A stretch of DNA of 64,000 nucleotides from Zygaena filipendulae (lineage: Eukaryota > Arthropoda > Insecta > Lepidoptera > Zygaenidae): the NCBI GenBank assembly GCA_907165275.2, contig OU015678.1, positions 1-64,000 of the forward strand, given 5' to 3'. The translations under genes and the position numbers were made by a program. The notes under the pieces are model-generated. The model had not been told where the DNA came from and did not search any database. It saw nothing but the letters and a program-made list of their open reading frames with translations. Below are positions 10,436 through 17,900 of the stretch, in pieces (position 1 is the first letter of the stretch; each line of letters begins with the position of its first letter).

Positions 10436-10875
10436 ATGCGCCCCCGTGTCGGCGCCGTCTCTGGATAACGCCGACACGAGGGAGCACACTCGACCTCTGA
10501 CCTCCAGGCAGCCCCGAACCGATGCATATAATTGACTGCATCGGTTCGGGGATGCCAGGTCCTGGGGCCTCGGGTCAGTGTAGACAAATTTGTACACTGG
10601 CACGAGGGCGCAGGCCTCCCTCTCCCAGAGAGGATGGATGCGCCCCCATGTCGGCGACTCAACGAAAATCGCCGACACGAGGGAGCACTCAACCCCCGAC
10701 CGCCAGGCGCCCCCGAACCGACGCACACGGCTGGTTGCGTCGGTCCGGAGATGCCACATGACCTGGAACCCCGTGTCGGTGCAGGAGAGTAGGTGCACCG
10801 GCCCAGGGTTGCAGGCCTCCCTCCCCCAACTATTTCCTACCCCCGGGTCGATGCATTCTTTCTTATGCATCGATC
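10436..10875 (-). repeat. Tandem hairpin units of about 200 bp in Element 3
   Basis: Two clear units are offset by about 200 bp: GTGTCGGCG/CGCCGACAC hairpins at 10446 and 10648, and CCCCGAACCGATGCA-type hairpins at 10512-10551 and 10711-10748. Further hairpins lie at 10576-10600 (CAGTGTA/TACACTG) and 10848-10872 (CGATGCAT/ATGCATCG). In the second unit the stem changes on one arm (GATGCA to GACGCA) are matched on the other (TGCATC to TGCGTC), as expected for selected RNA structure. Function is unknown. Confidence 0.7.
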
Positions 10876-11070
10876 AGAAGGTGCCAATCTCCCTTCAGCC
10901 AGCGAGTCAAGAGCAGTCCCGAACCGGCGTAGGACCAACACCGATACGAGAGTGCCCCCCACTACTAGCTCCAACTTCCTTGTAGCCCCGGACCGGTGGG
11001 GTCCATTTTCCACCGGCCCGGGAATGCAAGGCAGTCTTCCCACTCGATGGCCTTTAACAGGCCCCTCCTC

Positions 11071-11158
11071 GGGTTCCTCTTAGCTTCACCGTGGGCAAAC
11101 CAAGACCACGGCTACTGAGCCCCCCCGCCACGACAAGGCGGGAACCCATTCGGGGGGG
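11071..11158 (-). ncRNA. HDV-like ribozyme fold at the Element 3 5' end
   Basis: Same topology as described at 16931-17019. P1 is C-run/G-run, P2 is GGGUUCC/GGAACCC, P3 is GCC/GGC with loop UUGUCGU, P4 is CCGUGG/CCACGG, and J4/2 contains GCUAAG. Confidence 0.7.
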
Positions 11159-11160
11159 AA

Positions 11161-11187
11161 CCTAACCTAACCTAACCTAACCTAACC
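11161..11187. repeat. Telomeric repeat (CCTAA)5 + CC
   Basis: Five CCTAA units plus CC between Elements 3 and 4. Confidence 0.97.
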
Positions 11188-11870
11188 TTTTTTTTTTTTT
11201 TTTTTTTTTGACCCAGGGAAAATGCTTTATGCATACCACCGCCCCCGGGCCGGGGCGATGGTTATGTGGGACTCTGCCCTGAAAAGGGCAACCCGCCCTG
11301 AGAAGGGCGGGAATGCTACCCACTAAAAACCCTGGGGTGTTCCTCCTCCGCGCCTGTTGCCGGGGCCGCGGGAATCGCTTTCGCATGCTCCGCAGCCCCG
11401 ACGGCGCCAGCCCGTCACCGGGCTCCTCCTCGAGGGGCACGAGTGCCCCTCAGAATGACGACGATGCGCCGGAACACGCGACGCACCGCCGCCCTCCTCC
11501 CTCTCTCGGGGACCTTGTGCAAAGGACGCCGGTCGGGCCCATGACCGGCGCCCAAGGCCCCCTGCGACGGGTCAGGTAGATGGCCCCGCCGCCCACCACG
11601 ACGGCCGCAGGGGGTGAGGAGGGCCGACTAGCTCCGCGCCAGCACTCCCCTCCCCCCGCAGCCCCTCCACGCCGCCAATCACCGGGGCGGCCCCGTCGAG
11701 GCCGCAGAGGAAAAGCATCTCCACGGCCTCTAACACTCAGCCGCGGTGCTCCCCGAGCCACCGCGGCCCGCCTCAGTGGCGCCGCCGCCCCGGAGGACGA
11801 CAGCGCCACCTACATGGGCCGCCTCGACCACGTGCTTGCTGCCTGCAAGTGGGTGAGACGGCCCCCTCCC

Positions 11871-12640
11871 GGTGCCTCATGCCGGGCGCGGCGTCGGATG
11901 AAATCGACGGCGCCGCACCCGAACATTCCGGCCCTTCTCCCGGCCACGGTTTTTACGCCGCGACCCGCCTCAGCCGCGCCCCCACGCCAAAGCGCCCGAG
12001 AGGCACGGCCTACCCGTCCCGGTGCCGCATGCCGGGCGCGGCGTCGGATGAAATCGACGGCGCCGCACCCGAGCATTCCGGCCCTTCTCCCGGCCACGGT
12101 TTTTACGCCGCGACCCGCCTCAGCCGCGCCCCCACGCCAAAGCGCTCGAGAGGCACGGCCTACCCGTCCCGGTGCCGCATGCCGGGCGCGGCGTCGGATG
12201 AAATCGACGGCGCCGCACCCGAACATTCCGGCCCTTCTCCCGGCCACGGTTTTTACGCCGCGACCCGCCTCAGCCGCGCCCCCACGCCAAAGCGCCCGAG
12301 AGGCACGGCCTACCCGTCCCGGTGCCGCATGCCGGGCGCGGCGTCGGATGAAATCGACGGCGCTGCACCCGAACATTCCGGCCCTTCTCCCGGCCACGGT
12401 TTTTACGCCGCGACCCGCCTCAGCCGCGCCCCCACGCCAAAGCGCCCGAGAGGCACGGCCTACGCTCCCCTCTCCCGGCCACGGTTTTTTACGCCGCGGC
12501 CCACCTCAGTTGCACCCCCACGCCAAAGCGCCCGAGAGGCGCAACCTACCGTCCCCTCTCCCGGCCACGGTTTTTACGCCGCGACCCGCCTCAGTCGCGC
12601 CCCCACGCCAAAGCGCCCGAGAGGCGCAACCTACCCGTCT
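11871..12640 (-). repeat. 150-bp tandem repeat array, four full units plus two partial
   Basis: Full units start at 11871, 12021, 12171 and 12321, exactly 150 bp apart. They are followed by two shortened units from about 12471 and 12551. Each contains a cggatgaaatcgacg core and a ccggccacggttttta phrase. Near-identity between units suggests recent homogenisation. Confidence 0.92.
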
Positions 12641-12710
12641 CGGTGCCTCATGTCGGGCGCAGCGCTGGCCCTTCTCAGCGCCGCACTCACCGGCATTCCG
12701 GCCCGCCTCA

Positions 12711-12799
12711 GGGTTCCTCTTGGCTTCACCGTGGGTGGACAGTACCCACGGCTACTAAGCCCCCCCGCCACGACAAGGCGGGAACCCAATTCGGGGGGG
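12711..12799 (-). ncRNA. HDV-like ribozyme fold at the Element 4 5' end
   Basis: P2 is GGGUUCC/GGAACCC, P3 GCC/GGC, P4 CCGUGGGU/ACCCACGG, and J4/2 contains GCCAAG. P1 is a C7/G7 helix. Confidence 0.7.
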
Positions 12800-12801
12800 A
12801 A

Positions 12802-12868
12802 CCTAACCTAACCTAACCTAACCTAACCTAACCTAACCTAACCTAACCTAACCTAACCTAACCTAACC
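12802..12868. repeat. Telomeric repeat (CCTAA)13 + CC
   Basis: About thirteen CCTAA units between Elements 4 and 5, the longest tract in the window. Confidence 0.97.
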
Positions 12869-13738
12869 TTTTTTTTTTTTTTTTTTTTTTTTTTGACCCA
12901 GGGAAAATGCTTTATGCATACCACCGCCCCCGGGCCGGGGCGATGGTTATGTGGGACTCTGCCCTGATAAGGGCAACCCGCCCTGAGAAGGGCGGGAATG
13001 CTACCCACTAAAAACCCTGGGGTGTTCCTCCTCCGCGCCTAGCGCCGGGGCCACGGGAATCGCTCTCGCATGCTCCGCAGCCCCGACAGCGCCAGCCCGT
13101 CACCGGGCTCCTCCTCGAGGGGCACGAGTGCCCCTCAGAATGACGACGATGCGCCGGAACACGCGACGCACCGCCGTCCTCCTCCCTTCTCGGGGACCTT
13201 GTGCAAAGGACGCCGGTCGGGCCCTTGACCGGCGCCCAAGGCCCCCTGCGACGGGTGAGATCAGTGGCCCCGCCGCCAACCACGACGGCCGCAGGGGGAG
13301 GGAAGATTGGTTCGCCCGCACCGACACTCCCCCTCCCCCGCAGCCCCTCCACGCCGCCATCAGGCGGTGACGGCCCCACTAGGCCGCGGTGGGTAGGGAA
13401 AGCGGCGCACCGAAATACCGACATTCCTCTCCCACCGCGGTCTCCTCTCTCAGCCACGGCCTCCCCAGGAGGACCGCAGCCCACCTCAGTTGCGCCGCCG
13501 CTCCGAGGGACGACGGCACCACCTACTCGGGCCACTTCGTCGCGGGTTGGAGCCTGAACCCGGAGAAGCAGCCCGTGGCCTCGGGAAGGGCAGCACCGGG
13601 AGCGCATCACCGGCGCCGCTGCCGACCATTCTGGCCCCGCCTCTGGGTTCCTCTTGGCTTCACCGTGGGTGTGTGTTTCTCCACCCACGGTTACTAAGCC
13701 CCCCCGCCACGACAAGGCGGGAACCCAATTCGGGGGGG
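12869..13738 (-). mobile_element. Element 5: non-coding SART-like element, alpha tail
   Basis: Poly-T 12869-12894, alpha 3' end, about 0.7 kb of GC-rich unique body, and a 5' ribozyme fold (13645-13738). No credible ORF. Element 16 (42936-43801) is almost the same sequence. Confidence 0.85.
13645..13738 (-). ncRNA. HDV-like ribozyme fold at the Element 5 5' end
   Basis: Same P1-P4 layout; P2 GGGUUCC/GGAACCC; P4 closed by CCGUGGGU/ACCCACGG with a longer loop; J4/2 GCCAAG. Confidence 0.68.
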
Positions 13739-13740
13739 AA

Positions 13741-13782
13741 CCTAACCTAACCTAACCTAACCTAACCTAACCTAACCTAACC
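13741..13782. repeat. Telomeric repeat (CCTAA)8 + CC
   Basis: Eight CCTAA units between Elements 5 and 6. Confidence 0.97.
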
Positions 13783-14106
13783 TTTTTTTTTTTTTTTTTT
13801 TTTTTACGTGGAGAAACGCTTATGGACATCGCGTACCACCGCATCACGGGGGCGACGCGGTGGTTATGCCGGGCTCCGACCGGCTAAAACTCCACGGTAT
13901 TCCTTCCCTGTCGCGAAGGTCGGCGAGGTCACGGGAACACGATGGTAAACTACCGCAACCCCGCCAGCGACGTCGCCAGATGTTATGGCGACCATCTCAT
14001 GTATGAGGACGCGCCGGAATGACAGAACGCGCCCTCCCTCCTCGTACCTCTATGTGAAGACGCCCCGCCCCCGCGGGACGCCCCCGAGGCATGAAGGTAC
14101 ACTTCG

Positions 14107-16710
14107 CTAAGTCACCTCCATGACCGCTCCCTGCCCTGGCTGGGCAGCACTGACGGCGACCGGAGCAGAACCGGTCGTCTTCGTCGTTGGCCTTCTCGCG
14201 GGCTTCTTGGGGGCTGAGCAACTCCAAGCTCCCAGTCGGTGCCTCGCCGGCTTTCCGTTCTCGGTGCATATAATGCACCGGACCTCGCCGAAACACGTGG
14301 CGGCTATGTGCCCAGGCACGCCGCACCGGTAGCAACACCGGCTCCTGTCGACTTCTGCGGTGCAGTTCCGCCCCACATGTCCGCCCTCTAGGCAGCGGAA
14401 GCACCGCATCGTTCGCGGCGGCAGCAGCGTCACTCGTGCAGCCGTCCAGCCCACCAATAATCGCCCTCTTTGTGCGAGCGTCTTCGCGACCGCTACTGGG
14501 CAGCGCACCCAGGCGGTACCAGTGCCGGAGGGGGCTTGCCGGATCTCACCGACAGTGACGGCCCCCACCAGGCATCCTCCCGTCTCAGCCACTTTGGCGG
14601 CTACATCCCCGCTGGTGACGGAGTCATCCAGTCCGGAAATGCGCAGTTCGGCGCACTTCACCGGCCTGGAGACCCGCACGTCTTCAGCGGGGAGAAGTCC
14701 TCGCAGTGCAGTGGCGAGGGCGTCTGCCTTCTCGCCGCTGGTCGTCCCTGGCACCTCCAGGATGCGCGCTCCAGTTGCTGCGAGCCTGAAGTTGAGTGCC
14801 GTGATGCCGAGGTCAGCCAATTTGATTTTCGACGTGGCCTCGGTTAGTACATCCTTGTACGTAAGGCCCTTCTCCTCTGCCGCGGGCTGCAGCTGCAGAA
14901 CCACGGCTGCTGAGCGGGGCGGACGTAATTTGGACGGCGCAGGCTTTCTGCGTCCCGTCGTCGTCTCAGGTGTTGTCGCCGGTTTCTTCGGCGCCTTCTT
15001 CCTGCCCGTCGCATTGGCGTTGGGCGCTGAGAGAGAGGAAGCTCCTTTCTTGTCTCTCTTCTGTCTCCCTCTTTTCACGGCCTCCGTGTAGGACCCTGGG
15101 GCCGCGGCTTCGTGGGTGGCGGGAGCGGCGGGGGCCGAGTTCTTGTTAGGCCCTTGCAGTTCCTTCTTGCGAGAGGGTTTCCGTCGCCCGCGTTTCCCTT
15201 TCTTCTTCTCTGTGGTGGCGCCGCCGGCAACCGCTGGCGGGGCTGTCAAAGCCGGGGGCGTCTCGTCAAGAGACCGTCTCTCATGCTGGAGAGGCGGCCT
15301 AGGTCTGTCCGGGAGCAAACTCCCTTCCAGTCGCGCGTCGACTATGTTGCGCACAGTGCGCATAATTTCCTCCTGGGAGAGAGATTGCTCCCGGGGTATA
15401 TCCTCCTCAATCCTTTCCGGTAACGGTGGCAGCGGCGGCGGCGGGGGCGCTACAGCGGCGCGAGCTCGCTCTAACTCCGCCTCCGCGCGGAAGGCAGCGA
15501 ATTCCTTGCGGAGTTCCGCCAATTCTTCGCAGAGGCGGGAGTTTTCCCTCCTTAAGTGCCTCACCTCCGCCGACAGCTTCTCCGTCTCTGTGGAAACAGA
15601 GTTTCCAGCCAATTCCCTGGCACGATCCTCAATCCGCATCGCCGCCTCCTTCAGGGCTCGCACGAAGGTGCCCTTAAGATGTCCGGATTTTACGGCGATG
15701 GAGGATATCAGGTCGGCATCCTCGATGATGTGCTCTCGCAGGTCGTCCGTGGTTTCCACGACCCGGTCACTGAGCTTCAGCCCGAGTTCCTCTCTTTGGG
15801 CTCTTCCAATTGGTCTTAGGACGCGGGCCTTCTGACTTAGGGCCAGCACGTCCTTCTCCGCTTGGAGCTCCAGCTCTGCTCTTTCCATGGCGACAAGGTC
15901 GGCCTTCGCCTTGGCCAGGCCGACGTATTCGCCGGTCGTAGGCGGCCGTCCCCGTCCGCGTTTCCCACCTGCTGCAGGTTTCTTTCTGCTGGGGAGGGGC
16001 GTGCCAGCGAAGTCTTCGGCGGAGGATATATCATCGGAATCCTCCAGCTCGAAGTCATGGCGCTTCCTTTTCCCGCCTCCCCCTATACTCCCCGTAGCAG
16101 AACCGATCGACATGACGTCGTCCGAGTCCTCAAACTCATGCGCATCCATCCTCTCTAAAACCACTACTGGCGATCTTAGTGAGGAGGTAGATGGTTTCCC
16201 TCCTGTGGCCCCTTTTGTTAGGGCGACCCTTCTCTTTTCCCTTTCCGCAAGAAGCACCTCAAGTCGGTACATCATGTCATCCCTTAGCACCTCCTTTAAG
16301 TCGGTGATGCTAAGGGACATCAGATACTCTTCCCGTGCCTTGAGGTTGTTTGTGTTCTTCGAACTGTCCTCCACAATGCCCTGGTGCTCCGCGATGAGTA
16401 TATCACGCAGGGACTCATAGTCCTTCTGTACAAGGTCCCTGACCTGTGTTTTTGTCAGCGACGTTAGGTCGCGCTCCCATTCTCTCTCTTCCATTAGCCG
16501 TGGCCATGCCACAAGTCGTCGTTGGTTGGGGGGCCTTGGATCCGGAGGCAGCCCCCCCTCACCCCCACTTAAAACTACACCTTCCCGACTACGCGTTGCT
16601 GCCCCCCCCACATACGAGGGGCGGCCCGGAGCTTGTCCGGGGCGGGACTGGCCGGCCCTTTCGAGGCCGGTACCCGCGTGGGGATTTTTTTCACAATCGC
16701 GTTTCTCCAT
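14107..16710 (-). CDS. Gag-like ORF1 protein (Element 6)
   Basis: An 867-residue protein from ATG at 16710; the frame stays open upstream to 16797 but only from a GTG. Layout: N-terminal acidic, Ser-rich region with a basic KRGRGRPPT patch; coiled-coil-like segment (TEKLSAEVRHLRRENSRL and on); Lys/Arg/Pro-rich linker (likely nuclear localisation and nucleic-acid binding); conserved GLDDSVT domain; zinc knuckles at about 770-783 and 793-806 (CX2CX4HX4C) and 812-831 (CX2CX8HX6C). It resembles the Element 8 protein most. By analogy with silkworm SART1 ORF1p it would coat the RNA and carry it to telomeres. No RT is encoded downstream. Confidence 0.88.
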   Translation of the reverse strand: MEKRDCEKNPHAGTGLERAGQSRPGQAPGRPSYVGGAATRSREGVVLSGGEGGLPPDPRPPNQRRLVAWPRLMEEREWERDLTSLTKTQVRDLVQKDYESLRDILIAEHQGIVEDSSKNTNNLKAREEYLMSLSITDLKEVLRDDMMYRLEVLLAEREKRRVALTKGATGGKPSTSSLRSPVVVLERMDAHEFEDSDDVMSIGSATGSIGGGGKRKRHDFELEDSDDISSAEDFAGTPLPSRKKPAAGGKRGRGRPPTTGEYVGLAKAKADLVAMERAELELQAEKDVLALSQKARVLRPIGRAQREELGLKLSDRVVETTDDLREHIIEDADLISSIAVKSGHLKGTFVRALKEAAMRIEDRARELAGNSVSTETEKLSAEVRHLRRENSRLCEELAELRKEFAAFRAEAELERARAAVAPPPPPLPPLPERIEEDIPREQSLSQEEIMRTVRNIVDARLEGSLLPDRPRPPLQHERRSLDETPPALTAPPAVAGGATTEKKKGKRGRRKPSRKKELQGPNKNSAPAAPATHEAAAPGSYTEAVKRGRQKRDKKGASSLSAPNANATGRKKAPKKPATTPETTTGRRKPAPSKLRPPRSAAVVLQLQPAAEEKGLTYKDVLTEATSKIKLADLGITALNFRLAATGARILEVPGTTSGEKADALATALRGLLPAEDVRVSRPVKCAELRISGLDDSVTSGDVAAKVAETGGCLVGAVTVGEIRQAPSGTGTAWVRCPVAVAKTLAQRGRLLVGWTAARVTLLPPRTMRCFRCLEGGHVGRNCTAEVDRSRCCYRCGVPGHIAATCFGEVRCIICTENGKPARHRLGAWSCSAPKKPARRPTTKTTGSAPVAVSAAQPGQGAVMEVT

Positions 16711-16930
16711 GGTTGCTAGTTGTTTGACGAGGTATGCCCCCCGTGACGGCCTCGTATCCGGGCCACAGAACCCGGCGAACCCCCCGGCGACCGCCACAAG
16801 CGGGGGATCCGGGGTAATTTTTTATAGAGGTTTTCTTCCTCGCGGTCCACGTTTTACGGTGAACCCTCGGTCCCACTCTGAGCCGCGAGACATGACCACG
16901 ACACTCAGAGCGGGATTACGATATGCTAGC

Positions 16931-17019
16931 GGGTCCGCTTAGCTTCACGGCTGGGAAAGATGCATCCAGCCGCTACTAAGCCCCCTCGCCACGACAAGGC
17001 GCGGACCCGATTGAGGGGG
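16931..17019 (-). ncRNA. HDV-like ribozyme fold at the Element 6 5' end (type example)
   Basis: Read on the - strand from the element 5' end: P1 CCCCCUC pairs with GAGGGGG (+ strand 17013-17019 with 16981-16987). P2 GGGUCCGC pairs with GCGGACCC (17001-17008 with 16931-16938). P3 is GCC/GGC with a 7-nt loop (16988-17000). P4 is CGGCUGG/CCAGCCG (16966-16972 with 16948-16954). J4/2 is UGAAGCUAA, with a candidate catalytic C. P2 abuts P3 and P3 abuts P1, the nested double-pseudoknot order of HDV-like ribozymes. The predicted cleavage point is the telomere/element junction. Caveat: the 5' base is C, where many family members have G. Confidence 0.75.
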
Positions 17020-17021
17020 AA

Positions 17022-17061
17022 CCTAACCTAACCTAACCTAACCTAACCTAACCTAACCTAA

Positions 17062-17063
<2 letters not shown>
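17022..17063. repeat. Telomeric repeat (CCTAA)8 + CC
   Basis: Eight CCTAA units between Elements 6 and 7. Confidence 0.97.
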
Positions 17064-17104
<41 letters not shown>

Positions 17105-17881
17105 ACCCAGGGAAAATGCTTTATGCATACCACCGCCCTGGGGCGAGCGGTGGTTATGTGGGACTCCGCCCTGAAAAGGACGACCCGCCCTGAGAAGGGC
17201 GGGAATACTACCCACTAAAAACCCTGGGGTGTTCACCACCTCAGCGCCTATTGCCGGGGCCGCGGGATCGCGTGAGCATACTCCGCAGCCCCGACAGCGC
17301 CAGCCCGAAACGGGCTCCGTCTCGGAGGGGCCCACTAGTGCCCCTCATCGATGACGGTGCGTCGGAACACGCGACACACCGCCGTCGTCTCCTCCTCGGG
17401 GGACTGTGTGACTGGACGCCGGACGGCCCCACGTCCGACGCCCGAAGTCCCCAGCGGCGGGTCAGGATTGTGGCCCCGCCGCCCGCCACGACGGCCGCAG
17501 GGGGTGAGTAGGGCGGTTTAGAACACCCGCACTACCCCTCCCCCACAGCCCCACCTCGCCGCCATTCACCGGTGACGGCCCCGGACCTTCAGCCGCGGTA
17601 CTCCCCAGGAGGACCGCAGCCCGCCTCAGCAACGCCGCCACCCAGAAGGGCAGCAGCGCCACCTACATAGGCCGCCTCGACCCGAACTTGCCTCCTGCAA
17701 GTCGGAGAAGCAGCCCCGTCCCGTGCCTCATACCGGGCGCGGCGCCGCGCCTCCGGATGCAGCACCGCATGCCCGATATTCCGGCCCGCCTCTGGGTCCC
17801 TCTTAGCTTCACCGTGGGTGGCTAGTCCACGGTTACTAGAGCCCCCCCGCCACGACAAGGCGAGGACCCAATTCGGGGGGG
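17064..17881 (-). mobile_element. Element 7: non-coding SART-like element, alpha tail
   Basis: Poly-T 17064-17103, alpha 3' end, short GC-rich body without a credible ORF, 5' ribozyme fold at 17794-17881. It is diverged from Elements 5, 15 and 19 but built the same way. Confidence 0.83.
17794..17881 (-). ncRNA. HDV-like ribozyme fold at the Element 7 5' end
   Basis: Here P2 is GGGUCC/GGACCC, where other alpha elements have GGGUUCC/GGAACCC: a paired change. P4 is CCGUGG/CCACGG and J4/2 contains GCUAAG. Confidence 0.72.
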
Positions 17882-17883
17882 AA

Positions 17884-17900
17884 CCTAACCTAACCTAACC
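17884..17900. repeat. Telomeric repeat (CCTAA)3 + CC
   Basis: Three CCTAA units between Elements 7 and 8. Confidence 0.95.

Larger units (their letters stand above)
9759..11158 (-). mobile_element. Element 3: non-coding SART-like element, alpha tail, hairpin-array body
   Basis: Poly-T 9759-9782, then an alpha-type 3' end with closing stem CCCAGGG / CCCTGGG (about 9788 and 9909). The body has no credible gene. It holds about 200-bp units of strong hairpins (see 10436-10875). The 5' end is an HDV-like ribozyme fold (11071-11158). Element 22 is a second, nearly identical copy. It has a poly(A), a telomere-specific site and intact ends but no protein, so it must be moved in trans. Confidence 0.85.
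11188..12799 (-). mobile_element. Element 4: non-coding SART-like element with 150-bp tandem repeats, alpha tail
   Basis: Poly-T 11188-11209, alpha 3' end, a body dominated by 150-bp repeats (11871-12640), and a 5' ribozyme fold (12711-12799). Long open frames exist on both strands across the repeats because 150 is a multiple of three and GC content is very high. They are not credible genes. Elements 12, 13 and 14 belong to the same family. Confidence 0.85.
13783..17019 (-). mobile_element. Element 6: complete ORF1-only SART-like element, gamma tail
   Basis: Poly-T 13783-13805, then a gamma-type 3' end (closing stem CGTGGAG / CTCCACG), 3'UTR to 14106, ORF1 14107-16710, 5'UTR 16711-17019. The 5'UTR carries a conserved GAGG-AAGAAAA-CCTC hairpin (16827-16841) and the ribozyme fold. 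Both ends are intact, yet no endonuclease or RT is present: ORF1 is followed directly by the 3'UTR. Its gamma tail matches that of full Element 9, a plausible RT donor. Confidence 0.92.

Noticed and set aside
11871..12640. 150-bp repeats as a possible CRISPR or satellite-encoded protein array
   Set aside because: No unique spacers and the repeats are contiguous; they lie within a poly(A)-tailed retroelement.
11580..12758. 392-residue open frame over Element 4 and similar ones in Elements 12-14
   Set aside because: Made of 150-bp repeats, open on both strands, very GC-rich, and broken by a 1-base insertion in one copy; no recognisable domain.
13806..14106. Possible relict of ORF2 between the ORF1 stop and the tail in ORF1-only elements
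   Set aside because: I found no endonuclease or RT motif in any frame of these 300-400-bp stretches; a translated alignment would be needed to exclude very decayed remains.
16691..16876. Open leader frame upstream of ORF1 (61 residues in Element 6; in frame with ORF1 up to 58155 in Element 21)
   Set aside because: The reading frame relative to ORF1 differs between elements and the conservation follows the RNA structure, so I treat it as 5'UTR.
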